Below, piece by piece: positions 1 to 8,259 of a stretch of 64,000 nucleotides of DNA. Made by a program: the position numbers and the translations under genes. How positions within the stretch are numbered: the first letter of the stretch is position 1; every line of letters starts with the position of its first letter. Source of the DNA: Lewinellaceae bacterium (lineage in GTDB: Bacteria; Bacteroidota; Bacteroidia; Chitinophagales; Saprospiraceae); assembly GCA_020636135.1 (NCBI GenBank), contig JACJYK010000001.1:2590501-2654500 (forward strand). Reading direction: 5' to 3'. A model generated the notes under the pieces. The model worked only from the letters and a program-made list of their open reading frames with translations, did not search any database and was not told the DNA's origin.

Positions 1-2307
1 GCTCATGTATTGCTATTAAACTATCAAACCGGCACAACCAGTAATGATGCTGGCTATTATCAGTTACTGGTTCCGGAAGGACCCTTAAAATTGTCGATAT
101 CCTACATCGGCTATGAGACACAATCCATTGAAAAGGAGGTTTCTAAACCCATCCGTGAGGACTTCCGGCTCAACGGAGCAGTTAACCTCCCGGAAGTGGT
201 GGTCAATGCAGAAAACATGGCCTCCACCGCCCTACCCTTTTACCAATCCGAGGAGCAAAATTTACCCTTGAAGACCCTGCATGCATTGCCATCCATCGGC
301 TCATCCATGGATGTATTACGGTACCTGCAACTGAATGCCGGAGTCATTTCCGGGGGCGATGGCCTCGGTGGATTACATGTTCGGGGCGGTAATGCAGATC
401 AGAATCTGATCTTGCTGGAAGACATCCCCATCTTTAACCCCTATCATCTATTTGGCATCAGTTCCATCTTTAACTCCTACGCAGTTCAGGAAGCGGATTT
501 TAGTAAATCGGACTTTGATGCTGCCTATGATGGCCGTTTGTCCTCCCTCTTAAAAATTACCATCCGGGACGGGCACCGTACTCAAAAGAAACTGGATGCC
601 TCTACCGGGTTGCTTGACACCCATGTCCTCCTGGAAACACCCATTGCTCATCAAAAAGGCACCATAATGCTGGCTGGACAAGTCAGTCACGCGGGCAGTC
701 TGATCAAGGCCTATACGCATCAGAACCGGGCTCTTTATGATAATGATGGTTATCTAAAACCCAGGTTCTGGGATCTCTACGCCAAATCGATGATCGAATT
801 AAACCGGGCCAATAAACTGGTATTCAACGGTTATATCGGGTCAAATAATCACCTGGATATAAACCGCTATCCTTTCGACGGGGGATTGGATACAACCTAT
901 GTGGATCAATATCAGGATGAGTTTTATTGGGGGAACACCGCGGCCGGCATCAAGTGGCTGCATGAGATTAACGGTCATGCCTTTTTAAAAATAAATGCCT
1001 ACCACAGTGGTTACCGGTACCATTCCATCAACGCTTACTCCGAAAAGATCAGGACGACGGGCCAGGAAGCGGACGGATATTACGAGATCAGCGAATTCCG
1101 GTCTTCCATCCTTGAGACCGGGATCAAAGGCGATCTGGAATATCTGATCAACTTCAAACACCGTCTAAAATTGGGTTTTGCCGCTGCGCTACATCAATAT
1201 GTGCCGGGCATAATTGCTTACGGTGAAGATGCCAGCCAAAACCCCCGTTTTGAGATCGGCACCAGGCTTCCTTCCCTTTCAGATACCTTATTTGATGATC
1301 TTTCCTTCACCAGTAAACAAGCAACCATTTACGCAGAGGATACCTGGGAAATCAATCCCAAATGGAATCTTCGTTTCGGGATCAACAGCATTCTTTTTTC
1401 AAACGGAACCGACCTCTTTTTCTCAGCCCAACCCAGGTTACTGGTCTCCCGCAAGATGAAAAAAGGAGCCATCAGTCTTTCTATTAACAGACTTTACCAA
1501 CCCCAACATCTGCTTACCACTACCGATAATGGCCTGCCTAATGAATTGTGGGTGCCGTCAACAACACAAATCCCGCCGCAGGAATCCTGGCAGGCTGGCA
1601 TAAGCTGGAGTCACCCATTCTCAGAAAACACTTTGCTTAAAAGCAGCATTTACTACAAAAGGATGTTTGGTCTGGTCAACTTCAGAGACGAACCTGGCTA
1701 TCTGAATTACGGACCACTGGACAATGTGGATGCCTCCATCTGGGAAGACGACGTCAGCATAGGAGATGGAGAAAGCTGGGGTATCGAGACCAGTCTTCAG
1801 CAACATTGGAAAGATTTTCACCTTCTGGCCAATTATACCTTCAGCAAGAGTAACCGGTATTTTGAGGGTAAAAATCTCGACTACATCGTGCCGTATGAAT
1901 TTGAAGCACCGCACGTCTTTAATGCCATGGGTATCTGGTCCATCAATGACCGGTGGCAATTATCGATGACCTGGCAATTTGCCAGTGGCACAAGTGCCGT
2001 TCTGACTCCCGGTAATTACGAAGTTTACGACAATCACGAACAGTTCATAGAGGACTTTGAAATCGGTGATCAGGATATCCAACTGCTCATCCTGCCCGTG
2101 TACCATCGTCTTGATCTCTCCGCCACCTGGGAACTCAGGTCCAGTAAGGCATTACACCATCAAATCAAGTTGAGTCTGATCAATGTCTACAACCAGCAGA
2201 ATACGGTATTACCACGTATTTATCGTGATCCATATTATTCGACCATCCGCTATGGGCAGGGCCTGCCGTTTATCCCCTCGGTATCTTACCATCTTACGAT
2301 ACATTAA
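1..2307 (+). CDS. TonB-dependent outer-membrane receptor (5' end outside window)
   Basis: The frame is already open at base 1 and no signal peptide is present, so the gene starts upstream; about 768 residues are visible. The first ~65 residues (GYYQLLVPEG, YIGYETQ) look like the end of a carboxypeptidase-regulatory-like domain, followed by the VVVNAE linker. A plug domain comes next, with GGLHVRGGNADQN and ILLEDIPIFNP at about residues 120-145. The rest is a long beta-barrel of alternating aromatic strands ending in YHLTIH, as expected for a C-terminal barrel strand. Family knowledge: such receptors import ligands across the outer membrane with TonB/ExbBD energy. It is not clearly of the SusC type (no adjacent susD) and the substrate cannot be read from the sequence. 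The next gene begins 251 bases downstream and need not be co-transcribed. Confidence 0.9.
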   Translation, partial: AHVLLLNYQTGTTSNDAGYYQLLVPEGPLKLSISYIGYETQSIEKEVSKPIREDFRLNGAVNLPEVVVNAENMASTALPFYQSEEQNLPLKTLHALPSIGSSMDVLRYLQLNAGVISGGDGLGGLHVRGGNADQNLILLEDIPIFNPYHLFGISSIFNSYAVQEADFSKSDFDAAYDGRLSSLLKITIRDGHRTQKKLDASTGLLDTHVLLETPIAHQKGTIMLAGQVSHAGSLIKAYTHQNRALYDNDGYLKPRFWDLYAKSMIELNRANKLVFNGYIGSNNHLDINRYPFDGGLDTTYVDQYQDEFYWGNTAAGIKWLHEINGHAFLKINAYHSGYRYHSINAYSEKIRTTGQEADGYYEISEFRSSILETGIKGDLEYLINFKHRLKLGFAAALHQYVPGIIAYGEDASQNPRFEIGTRLPSLSDTLFDDLSFTSKQATIYAEDTWEINPKWNLRFGINSILFSNGTDLFFSAQPRLLVSRKMKKGAISLSINRLYQPQHLLTTTDNGLPNELWVPSTTQIPPQESWQAGISWSHPFSENTLLKSSIYYKRMFGLVNFRDEPGYLNYGPLDNVDASIWEDDVSIGDGESWGIETSLQQHWKDFHLLANYTFSKSNRYFEGKNLDYIVPYEFEAPHVFNAMGIWSINDRWQLSMTWQFASGTSAVLTPGNYEVYDNHEQFIEDFEIGDQDIQLLILPVYHRLDLSATWELRSSKALHHQIKLSLINVYNQQNTVLPRIYRDPYYSTIRYGQGLPFIPSVSYHLTIH

Positions 2308-2446
2308 ATAAGCGCTCAAACCATGTCTCACTGTCAAAAATAAAACGATGGAGGTATGTGCTGACAGTTACTGTTACAATTACACTGTAAGCCGTTGTTT
2401 ATCCAACCTGGTAATGAAATAGTTTATAATAAAACTGGGCTCCACA

Positions 2447-2462
2447 TAGGGGATACCCCCTA
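2447..2462. promoter_or_regulatory. perfect 6-bp inverted repeat upstream of metalloprotease gene
   Basis: TAGGGG-ATAC-CCCCTA is a perfect palindrome with a four-base centre, 96 bases before the metalloprotease start, in an otherwise gene-free 251-base gap. Its size and symmetry suit a dimeric regulator's operator, but no regulator can be assigned and it may be chance. Confidence 0.25.
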
Positions 2463-2558
2463 CCCGCTTGTCATAGTAGAAAGAAACGAAAGACTCTCTC
2501 TATTGCAGCATTTCTACCAAAAGCTTTATTAACCCGGCGCAAGCCAAAATCTGAATTC

Positions 2559-4424
2559 ATGAAACGCATATTAATCTATGTATGCCTGGCATACACCTTC
2601 ATCCTTATGCCCTCGTGCAAAAAAGATCTATCGCTGGATAATCTGGTAACGGCAGAGCAAACGGTAGAATCCACCGCCCGGATAAGCCGTTGTAATACGG
2701 ATAAACGAATGGACCTCCTCTATCAAAGCCGGCCTGGTTACCGTTCGGAAATTATGGAAGGAAGGCAGAGAGAAATGCTGAATCTCGAAACCAGGACACC
2801 AACCGAACTCGCATTACTGACCATCCCCGTTCACGTGATTGTCGTGCATCGCACCGGACAAGCGGTTGGTACCGGAACCAACATCAGTGATCAGCGCATC
2901 CTCAGTCAGATCGCCGCTCTGAACCTTGACTTTCTGCGCAAAAATGCAGACGCGGTCAATACGCCTTCTGTTTTCAAAGTCAGTGGTGGACAGATCCAGT
3001 TTTGTCTGGCATCCGTGGATCCCAACGGCAATGCTACGAATGGCATCACCCGCTACCCCACAAACCAGGATTTTGACAACAATGAAATTGCAATCAAACG
3101 GGCATCCCACTGGGATCCCAAGCGCTATATGAATGTTTGGGTTGCTCCCAATATCGACGGTCTAGGCTATGCTTATCTGCCTACGCCAAACTCTCTACCA
3201 AGCACGGACGAAGACGGCGTGGTTATCCTCACCGAGGCCTTCGGTGGACCAAACAGTGGTGCTACCGCACCATTTAACCTGGGCAGATCCCTTACCCACG
3301 AAGCAGGCCATTATCTGGGACTGGACCACATCTGGGGCGATGGCTGCCAGGTGGATGACGGTATTTCGGATACGCCGAACCAGGCACAGGAAAATTACGA
3401 TTGTCCAAACCATCCCAGCCCTTCGTGCAACAATCAGGGCGACATGTTTATGGATTACATGGACTATGTCGATGATGACTGCATGAATGCTTTTTCGACC
3501 GGGCAGGTCACCTACATGCGTTCCATCCTTGGCAGCTCCCGCGCCCAGCTGATCACCCCGGGAAGAACGACCTGCTCAACCGGCACGCCAACGCCACCCC
3601 AGCCCACCTGCGATGATGGTATTAAAAATGGAGATGAGACCGGGATCGACTGCGGTGGTTCCTGCAAGCCTTGTGAAGTGGCCGCATCGGGAGTGGACGC
3701 AGGATTGACCAGCCTTACCTACACCGTCAGCAGTACGCAGGCATGCAGCCCTTCGGTTAATTTCAAAGTAATCCTTAACAATTATGGGACTACGGCATTG
3801 ACCAGTGTGGTGATTGAACTTTCGGGTAATGGAGGAAAACTGCTTGGATACACCTGGAAAGGGCAACTGGCGGCAAAAGGAAAAACAACAGTCACCCTTC
3901 CATCCGTGACCATCGGTGGCGGTCAGCAACAAATAGTAGCCACAAGCAAAAGCCCGAACGGAAAAACGGATGCCAATACCGGTAATGATCAAACCAGCGC
4001 GAATGTCACGGCACCAGGCGGATCACAGATGACTCTGGTAATTAAGCCGGACGACTTTGGCGCTGACATCTCCTGGAAGATCCGGGACAGCCAGGGCAAA
4101 GTGGTCGCCAAAGGCGGAGGTTACCCCGATTTTGACCGGAAACAGATCAGCGAGTCCATATGCCTGCCTTCAGGATGCTATAAACTCACCATGTATGACA
4201 GTTACGGAGACGGCATCTGCTGCGATTATGGCAAGGGCTGGTATGAATTAAGAGATGCTAATGGCCGTGTCATTCTGGATTCGGATGGCTACTATGGATA
4301 CCGGGAAACACAGAGCTTTTGCATCGATTCAAAAAACAGATCTTCTTTACAACAAGTCGAGCGCGACACGCGTCAGGTTCTGCCGGACCGTCGGGTAACA
4401 GCCAATCCGGTCAAGAATCAATAA
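2559..4424 (+). CDS. M43-type (cytophagalysin/pappalysin-like) zinc metalloprotease lipoprotein
   Basis: The 621-residue protein starts with a lipoprotein signal (ILMPSC, lipid Cys about residue 20). The extended zinc motif HEAGHYLGLDH puts ligands at His247, His251 and His257 with catalytic Glu248. The downstream MDYMDYVDDDCM segment fits the Met-turn region of M43 peptidases, and abundant Cys fits a disulfide-stabilised secreted protein. After the catalytic domain comes a Cys-rich DGIKNGDETGIDCGG motif (about 350-370), a CARDB-like beta domain (about 380-485) and a beta module with YGDGICCDYG (about 490-600). The last residues, VTANPVKNQ, resemble the opening of a type IX secretion tail (PNPVKN) but the protein stops there. 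Expected role: extracellular or surface proteolysis. A strong terminator follows. M43 assignment rests on the motif and Met-turn; substrate unknown. Confidence 0.85.
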   Translation: MKRILIYVCLAYTFILMPSCKKDLSLDNLVTAEQTVESTARISRCNTDKRMDLLYQSRPGYRSEIMEGRQREMLNLETRTPTELALLTIPVHVIVVHRTGQAVGTGTNISDQRILSQIAALNLDFLRKNADAVNTPSVFKVSGGQIQFCLASVDPNGNATNGITRYPTNQDFDNNEIAIKRASHWDPKRYMNVWVAPNIDGLGYAYLPTPNSLPSTDEDGVVILTEAFGGPNSGATAPFNLGRSLTHEAGHYLGLDHIWGDGCQVDDGISDTPNQAQENYDCPNHPSPSCNNQGDMFMDYMDYVDDDCMNAFSTGQVTYMRSILGSSRAQLITPGRTTCSTGTPTPPQPTCDDGIKNGDETGIDCGGSCKPCEVAASGVDAGLTSLTYTVSSTQACSPSVNFKVILNNYGTTALTSVVIELSGNGGKLLGYTWKGQLAAKGKTTVTLPSVTIGGGQQQIVATSKSPNGKTDANTGNDQTSANVTAPGGSQMTLVIKPDDFGADISWKIRDSQGKVVAKGGGYPDFDRKQISESICLPSGCYKLTMYDSYGDGICCDYGKGWYELRDANGRVILDSDGYYGYRETQSFCIDSKNRSSLQQVERDTRQVLPDRRVTANPVKNQ

Positions 4425-4443
4425 CCCCAAATTACTGCAACAA

Positions 4444-4471
4444 AGCCTCCGGGAATGCCCGGGGGCTTTTT
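4444..4471 (+). terminator. intrinsic terminator after metalloprotease gene
   Basis: A GC-rich 10-bp stem (AGCCTCCGGG / CCCGGGGGCT, one G-T pair) with loop AATG is followed by a T run. It begins about 20 bases after the stop codon. Confidence 0.85.
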
Positions 4472-4632
4472 GTTTTGTAGCTGGACTATAAGATCAATCC
4501 CATTTCGATGAAGGAACAAAAAGGGCAATCCGCTGGATGAGGAGCAACCCGGCAGGTCAGATAAATACACCGAGTGGTATCACCTTGTAAAAAATGGCAT
4601 CGGTGAAACACAATTGTGACGGCCGGACAGGC

Positions 4633-5535
4633 TCAGTCCCACTTCACATACTTCCGCCAGTTGTGTTGTTCTTTGAACCCTAATAGTTCACGGATTTTAC
4701 GATTGGAAAACAAAGCTTCATGTTCACCCAATTCGCGGGTAACCGGCACATTGGGAAAGAATTTTTCAGCCAATTCCATACTGGGAATAACAGCACCATT
4801 GTGATCGTTTCCGGCATTAAAAACCTGGTAACCCAGACCATCTTTTTTCAAACACAAATCTACGATTTGCCCCAGATCACGGGCATCTATATAACAGAAG
4901 GCATTTCTTCGACGTACCTGTGGATTTTGAAAATAATACGGAAAGAGTTTGGCGTATTCATCCGGTTCAATCACATTCCCAATACGCAACGCATAAATAT
5001 CAAAACCAGAACGCCGCTGGAAACTACGGGCGGTCTGTTCGTTGACCACCTTCGACAATCCATAGCTATCCATAGGATCAACATCGTAGTCCTCCTCCAG
5101 AGGCAGAGATTTTGGGTCGGTCTCCCCATCGGAAAAACAGATGCCGTAGGTCGTCTCCGATGAAGCAATAATAATTTTTCGAATTCCAAGTTTTACAGCT
5201 GCCTCCAGCACATTATAGGTTCCTATGGTATTCACCCGAAACGTTTCATTATCCGGCTTGATCAGAATTCTGGGTATCGCCGCAAAATGCACTACGGCAT
5301 CAAAAGTGGGTTTGCCATTCCCTGTATCCAATTCATCCAGGCCCATGTAGGAACTCAGCGCATTAAACATTTGTCCCGAATCCGTAATATCAGCGATCAG
5401 ATTATCCACTCCCGGATGATCAAGCGGAACGAGATCAACATTCAACACCCGGTGCCCCTGGTCAAGAAGATACGGAATAACATGCTTACCAGCTTTACCC
5501 GAACCTCCCGTGAAAAATATCCGCAACTTTTTCAT
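4633..5535 (-). CDS. NAD-dependent epimerase/dehydratase (extended SDR)
   Basis: About 300 residues with an N-terminal Rossmann motif (TGGSGKAGKH), an active-site Ser in IIASSETTYG and the catalytic pair Tyr-x-x-x-Lys in SYGLSK (about residues 158-162). Members of this family epimerise, dehydrate or reduce nucleotide-sugar-like substrates with bound NAD(P) in the cytoplasm. The residue pattern is that of the smaller NAD-dependent epimerases, some of which oxidise uronic acids, but the sequence alone does not settle the substrate. I prefer ATG at 5535 (with AGGG just upstream) over the GTG two codons earlier. It converges with the metalloprotease gene. Confidence 0.85.
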   Translation of the reverse strand: MKKLRIFFTGGSGKAGKHVIPYLLDQGHRVLNVDLVPLDHPGVDNLIADITDSGQMFNALSSYMGLDELDTGNGKPTFDAVVHFAAIPRILIKPDNETFRVNTIGTYNVLEAAVKLGIRKIIIASSETTYGICFSDGETDPKSLPLEEDYDVDPMDSYGLSKVVNEQTARSFQRRSGFDIYALRIGNVIEPDEYAKLFPYYFQNPQVRRRNAFCYIDARDLGQIVDLCLKKDGLGYQVFNAGNDHNGAVIPSMELAEKFFPNVPVTRELGEHEALFSNRKIRELLGFKEQHNWRKYVKWD

Positions 5536-5729
5536 AGACACCCTATTTGATTCTTTACTGTGCCTCTAGCATTTATAGCCCGAAAATACAACGCACCGTT
5601 ATAAATCGCCTCTATTTCTGAGGAACAATGCTAATCGCTCCCGGATGGGCTTAGAGAATCGAATACCCATTATTGTGATGCAATTAGGTCCTGGCAAATC
5701 CTGGCTGTCGGTTCTTTTGTCAGACCATT

Positions 5730-6266
5730 TCATAAAATGGAGAACTTTAAAGCGATCTGAAGCTTGCCATTTTTTTGCAGTTGTATGCCGTTTTTTACCA
5801 GGATAAAAAGATTCGCCAATAGGGCCACCACGACCACGGTGAGCGTAACCATATTGTTATCGTTTAAGAGTCGTTTGACGAAGGAGCTCAATACCACCAG
5901 GATGGCAGTGGCTATCAACCAAACCAATTGAATATCTACCATCTTTCTGGCCGTTGGCGACCAATTATTGTAGTAATACATGATAATCAGAGGAGCAATT
6001 ACCTGAAGCGGTGGTAAAATCAGAAAAGGAATTGGAATAAAATTGATGTACCTCAGGGCTTTATCTGTTGACTGACCTGTTTCCTTTTTTTCCAATAAAT
6101 CAATTTCATCAATACCCAGTGATTTAGCGAGCGTTTTCCTGGAATAGCCTTTGGGTACCTCCCCAGCTTCAATCCTTTGGATGGTGCGAACAGAAACACC
6201 AGATTGTTCTGCAAGCTCCTTTTGCGTTAAATTTAACCGTTCCCGGTGGTAAACCAAAGGGTTCAT
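5730..6266 (-). CDS. XRE-family HTH protein with C-terminal membrane domain
   Basis: Residues 1-60 form a Cro/C1-type helix-turn-helix (LTQKELAEQSGVSVRTIQRIE). The rest (about 70-178) holds three or four hydrophobic segments resembling the small DUF4870-like membrane domain (ALRYINFIPIPFLI). This HTH-plus-membrane layout is common in Bacteroidota; it presumably ties DNA binding to the membrane, though no ligand is known. ATG at 6266 has a good ribosome site (AGCGAGG). The gene is visibly more AT-rich than its neighbours, a possible sign of recent acquisition. Confidence 0.8.
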   Translation of the reverse strand: MNPLVYHRERLNLTQKELAEQSGVSVRTIQRIEAGEVPKGYSRKTLAKSLGIDEIDLLEKKETGQSTDKALRYINFIPIPFLILPPLQVIAPLIIMYYYNNWSPTARKMVDIQLVWLIATAILVVLSSFVKRLLNDNNMVTLTVVVVALLANLFILVKNGIQLQKNGKLQIALKFSIL

Positions 6267-6394
6267 CCTCGCTTAAGATTCTAGGTACAATGCATTCAAG
6301 TCTGGCTGCTCGAGCGGGTTACACGTCTCATAACCCCTTAAGCCCTGACTTTGGACAATGTACGAAATGAACCTGTTTCTTTGCAAGTGCATTG

Positions 6395-7900
6395 CTATCC
6401 CTCCAAATTTCGCCGTACGATTTCTGCACCCAGCTCGTCAAAATATTCTTCAATGATCTTTTTCCAGATCTTCAACCCGTTTTCCGAATTAATAAAAAGG
6501 ACCAGACCACGCTTTGACTCCGGCAAAACCATTGCGATGCATTTAGTGCCCGTGTCACCTCCGGTATGAACCAAAGCATATTCATTACCGGGTAAATTGG
6601 GAAAAACCTGCATACCAAGCCCCCAGTTTATGCCTTCCTTCACGATCGAAAGCGGGCTACTGAATAACCTATATAACTCCGGCGAGAGACCTGCTCCATC
6701 CAGGATATACACCAGAAACTTGCCATAATCTTCGACAGTAGTCAGCAGATTGGCAGCAGCATTTACCGTTTTATATTTGTCATAAGCCAGTGGGTTTCCT
6801 TCCGGATCGCTTTCAACCGCATAACGGTTTTCGTCAACCTGATCCGACCAGAAATAATGGGTGTCATGCATCCCCAGCGGTTCAAACAATTCCTGACGCG
6901 CGATTTCATCCAACGTTTTGGAAAATTTGTGTTCCAATGCCTTCCTGAGGTATTCAAAACCTTCCCCGGAGTATTGAAATTTTGTACCCGGCTTAAATTC
7001 AAAAACCAATTTCTTATCCGCTCGCAAATACCTCCAGTTAGGCAATCCCGATTGCTGACTCAGAACATTTCTGGTCGTTAATTTCGGAAGATATGGAGCA
7101 TCTTTTAGCTCCGGATCCACGTAATACAAGGATAGCGGTTCGTCCAGGTCCCAAATCCCTTTATCCACCAACTTCAAGACGGTGAGTGCCGTAATGGGCT
7201 TGGTCAGAGAAGCCACTTTATACAGGCTGTTGTAAGTGATCGGGAGGCCTGGCTTTTGCTCGCCAAAAGCACGGATCTGTTGCAATTTGCCGTCATGGAT
7301 GTACCCGATGGATATGGACGGGATCTTGAGTGCCTTGATCAGCGATTCAATATTTCCGTCGTCATTAAACAAAGGAAATGGAAAATGGTCCTCGAATGGT
7401 TCAGGGTATCGTTCAGGCTGTTGATGATCGTAGCTGATTGCTCGGAATAATTTCCAATTGCCCTGTTCCAGAATCCAAATGTGGGTAAACTTACCATTGA
7501 CGGTAAAACGCAGTTCTTTACCCGGTACTGCAATGAAAAACTCATGGATTCCTGTCTGGATAGCGCCATATAATTTACCCTCATTCTTTAACGGATAAAC
7601 CTGCAAGCTACCTTTGACCAACTTTCGAATGGGCTTAATATCCGGGTTTGAGCAAATACTTTCCTCAAAGCCCTGGAAAAAGGCATCCCGGTCCTGCATC
7701 CCGTTTTGATCGTGCATAAATTGCAGATCCGGGTGCATGATCTCCTTTAAAACTTCGAGATTGCAATGATTAAATCCCTCATCGAAGACTAAGCTATCCG
7801 CAACCCTCAACTGCTTATACAGGTCGGAATCTTCAGCGACCTGACCTATGCCATTTGTGATTAATAACAGATAAGTTATCATAAAAAATATCAGTCTCAT
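6395..7900 (-). CDS. secreted NTF2-like / class C beta-lactamase-type serine hydrolase fusion
   Basis: After a signal peptide (about 1-20), residues 25-158 match an NTF2-like/DUF4440 fold (FMHDQNG, WKLFRAISY). Residues ~180-500 are a beta-lactamase/penicillin-binding-like serine hydrolase: nucleophile Ser231 in SLTK (SxxK), Tyr310 in YSG in place of the usual YxN, and HTGG at 445-448 as the KTG-box equivalent. Family members are esterases, D-aminopeptidases or peptidoglycan-active enzymes rather than true beta-lactamases. The NTF2-like domain is an unusual partner and could bind substrate or give a dimer interface. It lies in a minus-strand run, with 359 bases to the next gene upstream. Confidence 0.85.
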   Translation of the reverse strand: MRLIFFMITYLLLITNGIGQVAEDSDLYKQLRVADSLVFDEGFNHCNLEVLKEIMHPDLQFMHDQNGMQDRDAFFQGFEESICSNPDIKPIRKLVKGSLQVYPLKNEGKLYGAIQTGIHEFFIAVPGKELRFTVNGKFTHIWILEQGNWKLFRAISYDHQQPERYPEPFEDHFPFPLFNDDGNIESLIKALKIPSISIGYIHDGKLQQIRAFGEQKPGLPITYNSLYKVASLTKPITALTVLKLVDKGIWDLDEPLSLYYVDPELKDAPYLPKLTTRNVLSQQSGLPNWRYLRADKKLVFEFKPGTKFQYSGEGFEYLRKALEHKFSKTLDEIARQELFEPLGMHDTHYFWSDQVDENRYAVESDPEGNPLAYDKYKTVNAAANLLTTVEDYGKFLVYILDGAGLSPELYRLFSSPLSIVKEGINWGLGMQVFPNLPGNEYALVHTGGDTGTKCIAMVLPESKRGLVLFINSENGLKIWKKIIEEYFDELGAEIVRRNLEG

Positions 7901-8259
7901 TTAGTATGAATTTTAAGCAGACAAGTTATCTGCATAATCGATTTAACGGCCGATATGGGAGCCGCCAATATGCCGCCAATAGCATGACAGAACTATAATC
8001 ATCTATAAATCAATATTTTAAAGATCAGCTATTACAGCATAGTTTCATTGGCCCAGCAAAGAACCACGCACTCCGGTTTTATAAAAAGGGTGTAGAAAAT
8101 GGGACACGAAGACCATCTGAAGCTAACCGAGACACCGTAAAACACATATATATATTTTTTGATGCAGGGATTTGCACCGGAAGGACTGATCATTGAACCA
8201 TCGTTTGATAAGGACCTGTGTCGTCTTTCATAACGCTTATCTTCAACCAGGGTTAACCG
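7901..8259. other. intergenic region, no gene seen
   Basis: This 359-base gap lies between two minus-strand genes. It contains a short tandem GCCGCCAATAT/GCCGCCAATAG duplication near 7970-7991 and an AT-rich run (CACATATATATATTTTTT) near 8143-8160. A 23-codon plus-strand ORF at 8163-8234 is too short to support. No terminator or clear promoter is recognisable. Confidence 0.5.

Noticed and set aside
6395..7900. Antibiotic-resistance beta-lactamase
   Set aside because: The motif set (YSG, HTG), size and NTF2-like domain fit the general serine hydrolase/esterase group rather than a true beta-lactamase.
8163..8234. A 23-codon ORF starting MQGFAPEGL in the 359-base gap
   Set aside because: Too short, no hydrophobic segment, no ribosome site and no neighbour relation that would support it.
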